The position numbers and the translations under genes are program-made. Positions 21,900 to 32,190 of a stretch of DNA of 64,000 nucleotides are shown piece after piece. The stretch lies in assembly GCF_020921035.1 (NCBI RefSeq), contig NC_063160.1:2190501-2254500 (forward strand), written 5' to 3'. The first letter of the stretch is position 1; each line of letters starts with the position of its first letter. The stretch comes from Rhodamnia argentea. Lineage: Eukaryota; Streptophyta; Magnoliopsida; Myrtales; Myrtaceae. Below the pieces are notes generated by a model that saw only the letters and a list, made by a program, of their open reading frames with translations, searched no databases and was not told where the DNA came from.

Positions 21900-23380
21900 G
21901 GAGACATTTTCATTTGTGAGGATTTGGCAACAGGAGCTTGGGAAAGGAAGAGATATTTCGAAGACCACAACTCCATAAACATCCAAAAATAAATTCATGG
22001 GGCATTATAATTCGATTTGGAATGACAAAACTTGAAAAAAAAAAATTCAAATAAAGGCCTATCATGTCATTATTTCCTCAAATAAGGGTTCGAACTGAAC
22101 CGTATTTTAAATAAGAGTTTGAAGTGATCATATAATCTAAACTAAGGGTATGAAGTTACTAAGACCCTTTCAAATAAACGCCTGCCTCTTGTTTTTTAAT
22201 TTTTTTTAATCTTTACCTTTTTTCTCATTTCCTTTTTTTTCCTTTGAAGACGGCTGTTGACAAGGGCCAACGAGGGCTCGGCAACCCTCGCCAATTACTT
22301 CGAGGGGGCCTCACTCAGGGCGAGGGTTGCTGGTGGCGGCCTTCTAGAGAGGCTTGCCATCGGTGAAAAAGAAAGAGAAAAGGAAAAATATAAAAAAAAA
22401 AGTAAAAAATGAACATGCCCTTTAGGTAAAGCTCTTATTTGAGACTAATATTGCCGCTTCGTATCCTTAATTGAAACGATGTCCATTTTTGGCTATTATT
22501 TGAAAAAAAGGAGGGCACTTTAGTCCTTTATTTGAAACAATGTCCATTTCATGCCTTTATTTGAGAATACTAGAGCATTTCATGCTCTTATTTAGAATTT
22601 TTCCTTTTTTTATAGCTCTTTTTATCGGCATTAAAAATGTTTTTTTTTCTTATAATAGTCGCGATCGATTCCCGAAAATAGAAATTCATGGATTACATTT
22701 GAGACAAAATTGAGGGATAATTTTTTTTGGATCATTTGAAAACTGAGGATAATTTTGTCTCAAGTGTAACCCAGCGTTAAGTTTTCCATCCCTACAAACC
22801 GGTGAATTCGCTCGAAGCCGGTTCACTAACGCAGGCTCTTTCGATTTGGGCCTGCCAATTTCTTTTCTATTTCTATTTCCTCGTTGGAACGTACAAGTTC
22901 TTGATTGAACATTAAAAAAAAAAAAAACAAGTGAAAATTGCACCAATGCTGTTGCTAATAGTAATTTTGCATTTATTTTCTCTTGAAATAAATAATTTTA
23001 AATCTGTGTTTTTTTTGCACTTAAAGTGAAATTTCTTTTTTACCCTTATTTTTTATTTTTGGCTTTTTTTTTTTCTAATATGAGAAATCCCATTTGGTGG
23101 GTTTGGTAACATTTCTATTTTTCTATTGTGTTATTCTCGAAATAGAAAAAGAACATGAATCTATTTGCGTATGCTAGTTAATTTTTCTATTCCTCGAAAT
23201 AGATCCATGGCCAGAGGATAGATTTGAATAAGAAAAAAAAAAATAAAAATATATGCTCTTTTGTTCCAAAGAACAAAAAAGAGAAATAATGTCATTTTAA
23301 AGAAACAAACTCAGCATAACTCGGCCCGACTCATATCTGACCCTGGTATGCCTAAGTAATCGGGTCAAGGCTGGGTACAA
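21900..23380. other. Intergenic with one inverted-repeat relic
   Basis: About 22031-22607 looks like a transposable element. 'aaataaaggcctatcatgtc' phrases on the left reappear inverted on the right ('atttcatgctcttatttag'), around a GC-rich core (22250-22370) with repeated CAACCCTCGCC-type motifs. The rest is AT-rich with no gene. Confidence 0.4.
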
Positions 23381-24204
23381 TTTCATGGATGATCGCAATT
23401 TCATACCTAGCTTCCAATGACCATTATATATATTTTTTTTCAATCTTATTTTCTAGGACTTTGGTAGGTCTTCAATTGGGGATTTACAATGCATAAATTT
23501 TTTAGAGAAGATTTTTGTTTGTAAATTTGAGGTTTCATATCTGTATATTTAACATAGAATTATTGTTTACAATACTATAACGGATGCGAGTACCCGGATA
23601 GGAACCCGGCTACGTGTTGGGACAGGTCTGGGGAGTAATCGAAAAAGGTTAATGGGATGGGCTTGAGACAACGCCAGTTTTCTCAAACCCGTCTTGTGTC
23701 CCTGCGTACGTCGGTGGTAGCGCTAAGCATAATAGATTTACCGAATCGAGAATCGCTTGGATCGATTGATTTGGTCCGATTTTAGGAGGCTTCAGTCCAA
23801 TTTCCGATTCCATAAAGGTGAAACCGAGGGAACTGGACAGACCGAATAAAATCTTTTAACAAAAATTTCACAAATGTAAACTTAAAGCTAAACATACGAC
23901 TTTTAAGATACTTAGTATGCCTTCTAGGTTTAGCGACAACACGATGCAATTAACGAGAAGTGGTCCGGTGGACATGTCATTAACGAGAAAAATTTGACAA
24001 CAAATCACAAAAAAAAAAAAAAATACAAACGATCTAATAATTGGACCACCTGAGAATCGGACTGGACCAGTCTTCTAGTCTGATTTTAGGGTAAGATTGG
24101 ATCGGAAATCGATCACACCCTAGCCGGTGCATTTCAAGTTTGCGGTGTTTACGGTTAGGCCTGGTAAGTTCGATTCGGGTCGATTGGATTGGCCTCGCGG
24201 CTGG

Positions 24205-24370
24205 ACCATGAAGGCTATTGGGCCCATACTTTTGGGCCCCGCAACAACGCGAAACCAGCCCAAGAAAACAAAAAACCCTAGACACTCCTGTAATTTCAGA
24301 GCATAAACCCCCTTCAAGAAAGGAAAGATAAACCCTAGCGAAGCTCTTCTTACTTTATTTATAGCCCATC
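24205..24370 (+). promoter_or_regulatory. snoRNA cluster promoter: site II and telo-box motifs
   Basis: Contains TTGGGCCCATA (about 24217), TTTTGGGCCCC (about 24231), telo-box-type AAAACCCTAG (about 24270) and ATAAACCCTAG (about 24329), then a TATA-like CTTTATTTATAG (about 24353-24364). In plants, paired site II (TGGGCY) and telo-box (AAACCCTA) elements mark promoters of ribosome-biogenesis and snoRNA genes. A polycistronic Pol II precursor starting near 24390 is the natural reading. Its leader has a CT microsatellite at 24432-24450. Confidence 0.7.
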
Positions 24371-24805
24371 CATTCTCTGCTCCGCCGGCTCATTCAGCAA
24401 TTAACCAAGCTTCCTCTGTTTTCCTCTTCATTCTCTCTCTCTCTCTCTCTTTTGAATCTGCAATTCCAGAACGCGGCCGTTGTTTTCTTCTGCTGGGTTG
24501 TGTCGGTTCTTGATGGCTCGATCTTCGTTGTGCTTGCTTGCTTGTGGAATGCCGTGCTTTCGGCACTTGTTTCGAGGGGAATTAGGGCTTTTGGGCATGT
24601 CTGATGTGGTTTCAATCGAGGGAGTTCTTGATAATTTTTGGACTGCACGTCTGTCCCTCAAGCGTCGATCTTGATTGTTTTTAGGGATGAGCGTGTCCTT
24701 CACATTGGTTTTTGGTGTATATGAAGTTATGTGGGCGTGCGGGATTGATTTGAGGGTTAGGGTTTCATTCGCGTGATGATTGGAATGAGATGTGGGTTTT
24801 TTTCA

Positions 24806-24930
24806 TGTCGATGATGATACATCCGAAGGCTTGTTTCTCGGAAAACATTCGCAGTGGCCGCCTAAGAGCTTTCGCCTTCGCCGGGCTTGAGAGCTGATGC
24901 TGCTATAATCCTTCCTTGGATGTCTGAGAC
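24806..24930 (+). ncRNA. SNORD14: U14 box C/D snoRNA, copy 1
   Basis: C box ATGATGA (24811-24817) and D box CTGA (24924-24927), with a short terminal stem GTC/GAC. Domain A contains AACATTCGCAGT, complementary to the ACTGCGAATG segment near the 5' end of 18S rRNA. Domain B, CCTTCCTTGGATGT, sits directly before the D box and pairs with ACATCCAAGGAAGG of 18S rRNA. By the +5 rule it guides 2'-O-methylation of the C in ACATC. U14 is also needed for 18S processing. It acts in the nucleolus with fibrillarin, Nop56/58 and 15.5K/L7Ae proteins. Confidence 0.93.
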
Positions 24931-25101
24931 TTTTACTATCTTGTACTTGCTATGTTGACCTCGATTTCAATAGCTTTGGATTAGGATTTGGTCAGTCTTG
25001 TGATGCGCATGCGATGTTACATTGGCTGTTGACAAGTCATTATGGAATTTTTGTTCTGTGGAAAATTTGTTGTGAAGACTGATTATTTTGGTAATAATGT
25101 T

Positions 25102-25226
25102 CGCCGATGATGACAATTTGAAGGCTTGTTTCTCGGAAAACATTCGCAGTGGCCGCCTGAGAGCTTTCGCCTTCGCCGGGCTTGAGAGCTAATGCTGCTA
25201 TAATCCTTCCTTGGATGTCTGAGACC
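25102..25226 (+). ncRNA. SNORD14: U14 box C/D snoRNA, copy 2
   Basis: C box ATGATGA (25107-25113), D box CTGA (25219-25222). Both 18S-complementary domains are unchanged. Differs from copy 1 at a few places (GCCTGAGAGC for GCCTAAGAGC; GCTAATGC for GCTGATGC). Flanked by GCC/GAC-type short stems. Confidence 0.93.
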
Positions 25227-25416
25227 TTGTTACCTTGTACTTGCTATGGTGACCTCGATTTGGGTTGCATTGGATTAGGATTTGCGCAGTTTTGTGATTT
25301 GCATACAATTTTTACGTTTGTTGCTGATGCGTGGTCATGATTTCTATGGCAACTGTATGGAGTTTTTCTTCTGCGGAAAATTTGTTCTAAAGAGTGATTG
25401 TTTTGGTTATAATGTT

Positions 25417-25541
25417 CGCTGATGATGACAATTTGAAGGCTTGTTTCTCAGAAAACATTCGCAGTGGCCGCCTAAGAGCTTTCGCCTATGCCGGGCTTGA
25501 GAGCTAATGCTGCTATGATCCTTCCTTGGATGTCTGAGGCC
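25417..25541 (+). ncRNA. SNORD14: U14 box C/D snoRNA, copy 3
   Basis: C box ATGATGA (25422-25428), D box CTGA (25534-25537). Guide domains intact. Most diverged of the first three in the middle: CGCCTATGCCGGG replaces CGCCTTCGCCGGG, and TATGATCC replaces TATAATCC just before domain B. Confidence 0.92.
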
Positions 25542-25664
25542 TTGTCATCTTGTACTTGCTATGGTGACCTTGATTTCGATTGCTTTGGATTAGGATTTTG
25601 GTCAGTCATGTGATGTGCGTACAATGTTACATTGTTAAGAGTGACTCTTTTTGGTAACGATTAA

Positions 25665-25789
25665 TATCGATGATGACAATTTGAAGGCTTGTTTCTCAAA
25701 GAACATTCGCAGTGGCCGCCTAAGAGCTTTCGCCTTCGCCGGGCTCGAGAGCTAGTGCTGCTTCAATCCTTCCTTGGATGTCTGAGATC
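25665..25789 (+). ncRNA. SNORD14: U14 box C/D snoRNA, copy 4
   Basis: C box ATGATGA (25670-25676), D box CTGA (25782-25785). Both 18S-complementary domains intact. Has TCTCAAAGAACATTC where the others have TCTC(G/A)GAAAACATTC. Last of the array; the repeat spacers end here. Confidence 0.92.
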
Positions 25790-26034
25790 CCTTCTTGTGA
25801 ATTCTGAACGCATATCATCCTTTCTGGATGCTCGCATGCTTTTTATTATAGATAAGTAACGAATTCCATAACCTGATCTGTTACTTCATTTGTGTCTGAA
25901 CAGGGGAATTTTGAAAGCTGTTGATAGGTCCAAGGTTTCATTGTTGATCTCTGTGGTGTCATTACAGGCGTATTGTTAGTTGTTCCGCGTCCGTGCGTCT
26001 GTGTAATTCAGCGATTTTGTTCATTGGTTGATGC

Positions 26035-26185
26035 AGAGACTACCGAGGTCTCAGATTGGAAGCCCGTTCAGGGCGGGGCGATGAATCAGCAGGAGCTTAT
26101 GAGAATCGGTGGAAGCTTAGTTGAGTTTTATGGCAAGATTGACAAAGAAATTGTATGCTATAGTTATCAAGTCACCTTAGTTTGA
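26035..26185 (+). other. Unrecognised exon-like stretch
   Basis: After an acceptor-like GGTTGATGCAG the open frame reads TTEVSDWKPVQGGAMNQ followed by ELMRIGGSLVEFYGKIDKEI, with a possible donor ATT|GTATGC. The composition looks protein-like but I do not recognise the family and found no partner exon. Could be the 3' end of a snoRNA host transcript or a gene fragment. Confidence 0.2.
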
Positions 26186-26626
26186 AAAGGTATATGCATT
26201 TTGTTTCTTACTTAGAATAGCAAAAGGGTGGTCTAAGCCTATATAAGCTCATGTTTAGATTAGGTGAAAAGCAACAATTAAGATGAAGGGAACCATTAAA
26301 AAAATTTTCTCAAATACAATACTATCATTTCACAATTTTCACCCCCTTATATAGAAAAAACCGGAAAAGAATTCGATGCGAAAGATTGTATCGGTTTTGA
26401 AAATGAAATTTTTTGGATTCTATCTTGAAGTTGCAATTCGTTATTCTATCTCGATTTTAAGCCAATTTCTTAATTTGTTTTCTGTAGTTTTCTAATAAAA
26501 AGAAAACGAATCATCTTTCTATTTGCAAAAGAACATATGACATATTTTTGGTTTTTTCCCAAGTTCAATCGATCAAGCCATCATAAAGTATTCTATTTCC
26601 AAATGAATATATAGCTATAAAAATTC

Positions 26627-26800
26627 ATGTCAACTGGCTTAATGGTCAAAGTATTAATTTGAAACTATGTATATGAGTTACTCGGGTGTCGTCGGTTCGA
26701 CTCTTGAAGTGTAATGATGGATCGCTCGAGCCTTGGCTAGCAAGATACTCGATCAGATTTCTTGATCACCTCCGGTAGTCCAAGTTACTCTTCGCGGTTG
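26627..26800 (+). mobile_element. tRNA-derived SINE candidate
   Basis: TGGCTTAATGGTCA (A-box-like, about 26636) and CGGTTCGACTC (B-box-like, about 26693) are about 58 bp apart, matching an internal Pol III promoter. No cloverleaf with a plausible anticodon arm is apparent, so it is a SINE or tRNA relic and not a tRNA gene. It lies at the truncated end of the kinase relic array. Confidence 0.4.
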
Positions 26801-26870
26801 CTTCCCTCGGCAATGAAATGTATGACATTATTTTTGTATTTGTTCAACTTGTCTGAATTGATGCGGAACA
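26785..26870 (-). pseudogene. WAK/ZRK-like kinase N-lobe fragment, copy 3
   Basis: On the minus strand reads LNKYKNNVIHFIAEGSNREE then a stop. Homologous to ELSKHKNNFKHFIAEG of the next copy. Truncated soon after, next to the SINE-like element. Confidence 0.6.
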
Positions 26871-27468
26871 ATCAAACTAATTCAATAGGACACGTCAAAT
26901 GATTAAAACACTGATCTATATTTTCTTTGGGGGAGAGGTTTGTTGACACGACCAACTACTTGCGATCATGCAAATGCATGTTTCATTTTTTTTCTTATGG
27001 CGCCAAATGGTCATCGCTAAATAGATAATTGTGTTAAAATAATTATTGGCAAAAGCCACATACTGCATGAATCATTCCAAGTGAATTCATTTGGCACCAG
27101 AACACTCTTTAAATTTGAAAGTATGGTAGTGTAATTAGAAAGTACAGTAGTGTGAGTTCGGTCCAATTGCCAGAAATTCTCCCTATTACATTTTTTAATC
27201 GACTATACATTTTGGACAGTTGATGCGAAAATCGAATTAATAGAACATAATAGAGAATCTTATACTGATGATACTTCGGCCAAACTTATGCTTTGCCGGA
27301 CCATCAGTCGTGGATATGGCTTTTCAAAGCTTCGTGACCTTCTTTGCCAACATCGACGTGGTTTAGCGGGTATGGACAATTAACTTCTTGTCCTAATCTC
27401 CAAATCAAGCTCACTTTATTAACATTTTTGGCACAGTATAAGCTCGAATCTGGTCAAAGTTTAGACTT

Positions 27469-28194
27469 TTAGGCATAAGTGGTGTCCGTGGTGCATTTGA
27501 TTCGCCTTGTAGAGAAACTAATAACAGATTCCCACTTTACAAGAGGGGGAAAAAAACTACCATCTATATAATTGTAGCCGTATCGAGGGTCACCTTTCAG
27601 TTCATTTGAAAACACTCTGGGTATATACTCTAGCACGATGACTCTATTGCTCGACGAGTCGGTGAAGCCAAAATTGTTGACGATGTTTGTGCCGAACAGT
27701 CGATAGTAATTCTTTGCTTGCAAGATTTCTATTTAGAAAATGAACTTTACTACTATAACAATCTTTGGTGATTATGAGAATAACAACATGTACTGTGAAA
27801 TGCTATCTTAGTATTTAATGTTTGGATGCTACTGCTTGTTCACCTGCCAGTATATTCTTTGGTCACTTGCATTTTTGTATTTCTTGATTGCAAGAACACT
27901 GTAGTTATCCAATAGTCCACGATACACTTCGCGGGTGCTTCCTTCAGCAATGAAGTGTTTGAAGTTATTTTTGTGTTTGCTCAACTCGCTTTCGTTCCAT
28001 ATTTCCTTTTTCATAGGACAAATTTTGACATTCAGATTATGTGTTGAATGTCCTAATGCCCTATCATATCCATCTAGAAATCTTGGTTCAAATCCTTCGC
28101 TATTGGGTGAGAGATGCCTCTTCTTTGCGTTTATTACTTTCTTTCTCCACGAGTATTGGAATAGTCTTATTCCTCCAAAGAAAAATATTACCAT
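27469..28194 (-). pseudogene. WAK/ZRK-like receptor kinase relic, copy 2
   Basis: Two exon-like pieces on the minus strand. The first (about 28194 to 27842) reads [58 protein letters not shown] then a GTGAAC donor. This matches the juxtamembrane region and N-lobe of wall-associated or ZRK kinases. The catalytic Lys (AIKK) is present but the glycine loop is degenerate. The second (about 27716 to 27469), after a TTGCAAG acceptor, reads KNYYRLFG, RVIVLEYIPRVFSNEL, PPLVKW, i.e. kinase subdomains IV-V. Nothing equivalent to the catalytic loop (HRD) or DFG was found. ZRK-type pseudokinases are naturally degenerate, but the length here argues for a pseudogene. Confidence 0.65.
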
Positions 28195-28934
28195 TTTTTG
28201 AAAAGGTAATCCAAGATTATTCTTGTTCCTATATAATTCTCATATGTGTGAATTGATGCGGAACAATCAAACTAATTTTTTTTCCCACTAAACAATCAAA
28301 CTAAATCAATAGGACAAGTTAGATGATTAAAATAGTGATCTCCTTTTTCTTTGGGGAGGGATTTGTTGACACCACCAACTACTTGCAACCTTGCAAATGC
28401 ATGTTTCACTTTTTCTTTTTGGTGCCGAATCCATATCGCTGAATATATAATCGTGTTAAGATGATTATTCGCAAAAGCTACGTACTCCATAAACCATTCG
28501 AAGTAAATTCGTTTGGCACTAGAACACTATTTAAAATTTGTACTTAGGAAATTTGGTAGTGTAAGTTCGGTCTGGTTTGCAAACTCTTTCTAACACTTTT
28601 TATTAATCGAACTATAATTTTTGGATAATTGGGCTGGGAATGTTTTGTTGATGCGAAAATCGAATTAATGCAGCGTAAGATGGTATCTTATGCGGGATCA
28701 TACTTCGGCCAAACTTATGCTTTCCCGGACCACAAGACATGGATCTACCTTTTCAAAGCTTCACGACCTTCTTTGCCAACATTGATGTGGTTTAGCAGCT
28801 ATGGACAAATAACTTCTTCTCAAAATCTCCAAATCAAGTTCGCTTTTTCAACATTTCGGCATAGTATAAGCTCGAATATGGTCATATTTCGGATCTTTAG
28901 GCTTACTGTTTGGTTATTCATATGGCTGTAGGCT

Positions 28935-29395
28935 TGGTGTCTGTGGTGCATTTGATTCGCCTTGTAGAAAAACTAATATCTGATTTTTACCCTAAAAAAG
29001 CTACCATCTATGTAATTGTAATTGTATCGAGGGTTACCTTTAAGTTAATTTGAAAGTACTTTGGGCATATACTCTAACACGATATCTCTATTGCTCGACG
29101 AGTTGGTGAAGTCAAAATTGTTGATGATATTTTTTGCCAAATGGTCGAAATAAATTCTTTGCCGTCAAGATTTCAGTTTAGAAAATAAATGCAATGTAAG
29201 CAAGGTGAAATGTTGTTTTAGTATTTAATTTTTGGATGCAATGTGAAATGTTGTCTATATTCTTTGTTCACTTGCACTCTTGTACTTCTTGACAGTGTAG
29301 TTATCCAATAGTGCACCATACACTTGGCAGGTGATTCCTTTGGCAATGAAGTGTTTGAAGTTATTTTTGTATTTGCTCAACTCTTCTTCGGTGAA
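28935..29395 (-). pseudogene. WAK/ZRK-like kinase relic, copy 1
   Basis: N-lobe piece on the minus strand (29395 to 29268): ELSKYKNNFKHFIAKGI, QVYGALLDNYTVKKYK, SEQR. Further down (29175 to 28935) lies a decayed copy of the subdomain IV-V exon seen at 27469-27716. Frame breaks and stops are present. Same orientation as copies 2 and 3. Confidence 0.6.
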
Positions 29396-29739
29396 TTGTG
29401 CGGAACAATGAAACTAATTCAATAAAATATGTTAGATGATTAAAACAATAATCTACATTTTCTTTGGGGGATAGATTTGTTGATACCACCAACTACTCGG
29501 AATCTTGCATATGCGTGTTTGGGTTTTTTTTTTGGTGCCGAATGCACATCGCTGAATAGATAATCGTGTCAAGATTATTATTGGCAAAAAGCTACATACT
29601 CTAGGAATCATTCGAAGCAAATTCATTTGGCACCAGAATACTTTTAAAATTTGTAGTTAAAAAGTATGGTAGTGTGAGTTCGCTCTGGTTTCCAAAAATT
29701 CTTACTAACACTTTTTCCTAATCGAATTACATTTTTTGG

Positions 29740-30300
29740 ACGATTGGATCATCAACTTTTCGTTGATGCGAAAATCGAATTAATGAAACGTAAGATGGAA
29801 TCTTATGCCGCATCATACTGCAGCCAAACTTATGCTTTCCGAGCCTTGAGGCGTGGATCTGTCTTTTCAAAGGTTCGTGACCTTCTTCGCCAACATCGAT
29901 GTGGTTTAGCGGATACGGACAAATAACTTCTTGTCTTGCAAAGTCGAAGGTAGAGAACACTGGGAGATAGGGCCTCTATATGCATCGGAGATCCAGCATG
30001 CGATAGAAGACAATGAAATAAATGGAGGAGGATGAGGCAATCCTTGAAAGTCAAAGGCTGAGAACAAGACATGTCTACATGTGCTGGCTGTCTTGTTCAA
30101 AATTCACACTCTCACCACAAGTGGAGAAATGATTTGCCGCAAACCCACATATGTAAGCGTGCGCAGGAAGCATAAGTTTGGCCAAAGTATGATCGAGGAT
30201 AAGATTCCATCTTATGCTCAATTAATTCGATTTTCGTGGATAAGATTCCATCTTATGCTCCATTAATTCGATTTTCGCGCATATGAAAAGGCCAATGATT
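29740..30300. repeat. Foldback pair with GATGCGAAAATCGAATTAAT motif
   Basis: The segment around 29755-29850 recurs inverted at 30150-30310 (ATTAATTCGATTTTCGC, TTGGCCAAAGTATGATC). The right arm also has a 41-bp direct tandem duplication (30203-30283). Confidence 0.55.
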
Positions 30301-30406
30301 CCATTATCCAAAAAATATAATTCAATTTAAGAAAAAAGTGTTGGCATGAAAATTTGTGGAAATCAAATCAAACATACCGTACCTTTGTTAAAAATTTAGT
30401 ATGATT

Positions 30407-31763
30407 AGAGAGTTCTCAACCTCGCAATAAAGACACTACTGAACTTATCCTGCTAAAACTGTGATTATCAACTAAAGAAGTGGAGAAGGACCTGCAAAAA
30501 ACACCGTTTTACTCTATTTTGACCCATGCAAGGGGGTTATTCATATCCTCGGAGGCTTTCACATATTCCTTAGAAGAAGAAAAAGCTGCTATCGTTATAT
30601 CTCTTTCAACTTTTTGGGTAGTGGGGGAGCGGAATGGGAGCTGAAGAAGAAAGCAGAATCAGCATAGTTATTGCATGTGCTTAGCACTTTGTTGTGCTGA
30701 TTGTGTTGCTATTCTGTGAAGATACATGATGGCCATTGAATTTTTAGCATTCTTTCTTTCTTCATTCTCAGTTTTCTATTGGGTGCCAGCAACTTTAACT
30801 TTTTAGGGCTCTTAGATTAAGAATTTGATAAGCCTCTGTCTGTGCAAAAAAAAAAAACTTACAAACCCAACAAAGAGGAGATGGAGATGGTTGATGGCTG
30901 TGGACCAAAGGACCAGCAAGCCGTAGACATGCCTAGCCACGAAAATGGAGGAGGAGGCCTTTTTCTTTCTCCAAAGTGCAAGGCAGAATACTCTCCATGT
31001 GCGCTGGAGGCCCGTCATCATGTCATGGACATGTGTGAGATAATGACAAAGAAAACTGGGAACAAGCTTGAGATAGTGGGCACCGAGATAAGTGGAGGAG
31101 GAAGAGGCCTTTCTCTTTCTTCAAGGTCCAAGGTAGAATACTCTCCACGTGCGCTGGAGGCTCGCTATCATGTCATAGAAATTCGTGACATAGTGACAAA
31201 GAAAATTGGGAACGAGCCTGAGATGGTGCATACCAAGATGAGTGGAGAAAGAGGAGGCTTGAAGGCTAACAACACTACAACAGTGGACAACGACATAATA
31301 GCAAAAGGAGGAGGAATCTGTAAACAACACTGGCATCCAGATTGAGATAGGAGGAGGCTAGGCAAACAACACTGAGAAAATGGATAGCGAGATAAGTGAA
31401 GGAAGAGGGAATCCTGTAAACGACATTGAGATCTAAACTAAGACAGAAGGACGCTTGAAGGCAAACAACTCCGAGAAAGTAAAGAGCCAGATAAGTGAAG
31501 GAGCAAGAAATCCTGTAAACAACACTGGAATCCAGAGGGCAGAGAGATAAACGGAGACGAGACTGATATAGTGGGCAACAAGAAGGAGGATGTCTTTCTC
31601 TAAAGTCGACTCCCTCCGCCCATCCAACCCCCGGACGGCTCCCAAGAAACGCCCTCTAGAAATGCCCGAGAAGAACACTTGGAGAGGAGGAGTCCTATAA
31701 GCTGACATATAATGCCACCTCTTTTAGGAGCTACGCCAGTAGCCTATTTTGGGGTTGAAAGAA
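30407..31763. repeat. Large repeat unit A (left part)
   Basis: Begins GTTCTCAACCTCGCAATAAA and ends GTAGCCTATTTTGGGGTTGAAA. The same borders occur at 34490-34780 (unit B) and 35547-35900 (unit C). The unit continues after the Harbinger-like insertion at 33585-34340. Contains the 147-bp tandem repeat and CAACACTG(A/G)GATCCAGA phrases. Confidence 0.65.
30881..31345 (+). other. 154-codon ORF over a 147-bp tandem repeat
   Basis: Two 49-codon repeats (about 30948-31094 and 31095-31241) read LFLSPKCKAEYSP.ALEARHH and LSLSSRSKVEYSPRALEARYH, each followed by a TKK.GN.(L/P)E stretch. Because the unit is a multiple of three the frame stays open on both strands. No known domain, and it sits inside a dead repeat unit, so translation is doubtful. 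Confidence 0.25.
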
Positions 31764-31766
31764 TAA

Positions 31767-32186
31767 GGGTTTGCATGGTAACGTTTTTGTTCCTGGGAAC
31801 ATATTTGGAACATAAATATTTTTTTGTGTTTCTGTTCCCGGCTACGATTTCTGGGAACAGAATCGCGTTTGGCAAGTACCAAAAAAAAAAAAAAAATTTC
31901 ACCAAAAGAAAGGATCTACAACCGGTGGCCGCTTCAACTCCTCGCCGACGATGGTGAGCGATGGTGACTTGCACAAGCTCGCCCTCAAATTATTTCTAAA
32001 AAGTGTTTCAAAACCCGGAAACAAGTTTTTTTGTTTCTTATTTTTTTCCAAAAGTGTTTTTGTTTCTCAAAAGTGTTCTAGGAATACTTTTGGAACAATT
32101 TTTTACTATACGCGTTGCTGTTTCCAAAGTGTTTCGGGAACACTTTGGGAACAAAACACTTTTTCTGGAGTGTTACCATACGGACC
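31767..32186. mobile_element. Harbinger/Tourist-like element a
   Basis: Starts GGGTTTGCATGGTAACG after TAA and ends with the complement of GGTCCGTATGGTAACA. The interior is full of GTTCC / GGAAC and AAAGTGTT / AACACTTT palindromic phrases. Non-coding. The 3-bp TAA site and the GGG-type terminal repeat are typical of PIF/Harbinger MITEs. Confidence 0.65.
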
Positions 32187-32190
32187 TTAA

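Larger units (their letters stand above)
20626..24230 (+). repeat. Segmental duplication, copy 2 (truncated ERF)
   Basis: Homology to copy 1 begins GGTGCCATAGGTAAA, matching GGTGCCAGAGGTAAA at 15110, i.e. the last bases of exon 1 and the intron donor. Intron similarity continues to about 20745, is replaced by unrelated sequence (about 20760-21050), resumes at exon 2 (21055) and runs through the 3' flank to about 21900, and again at 23390-24225. Confidence 0.7.
24800..25800 (+). repeat. Tandem array of about 250-315 bp U14 units
   Basis: The spacers are repeated as well as the snoRNAs: 'cttgtacttgctatggtgac', 'ttggattaggattt', 'gtgattgttttggt' recur between copies. C boxes are 296, 315 and 248 bp apart. 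The cluster therefore grew by tandem duplication of whole units. Plant U14 clusters are known to be processed from polycistronic precursors. Confidence 0.85.
26800..30330 (-). repeat. Tandem triplication containing kinase relics
   Basis: Three successive units of roughly 1.1-1.4 kb share, in order, a kinase N-lobe piece, 'gatgcggaacaatcaaac', 'attttctttgggggagag', 'gcaaatgcatgttt', 'atttggcaccagaacac', a GATGCGAAAATCGAATTAATG motif and a GACCTTCTTTGCCAACAT motif. Starts are near 26800, 27930 and 29330. No intact gene remains. Confidence 0.7.

Noticed and set aside
24480-24674. 64-codon ORF in the leader of the snoRNA precursor
   Set aside because: No family resemblance; snoRNA precursors carry many chance ORFs, and no conservation is visible.
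24930-25100. Possible extra box C/D snoRNA in the first U14 spacer (TGATG... and CTGA)
   Set aside because: The C box is imperfect, no terminal stem, and the D box is lost in the equivalent spacer of the next unit.
26627-26710. Functional tRNA gene suggested by A- and B-box-like motifs
   Set aside because: No consistent acceptor or anticodon stem; better explained as a SINE head.
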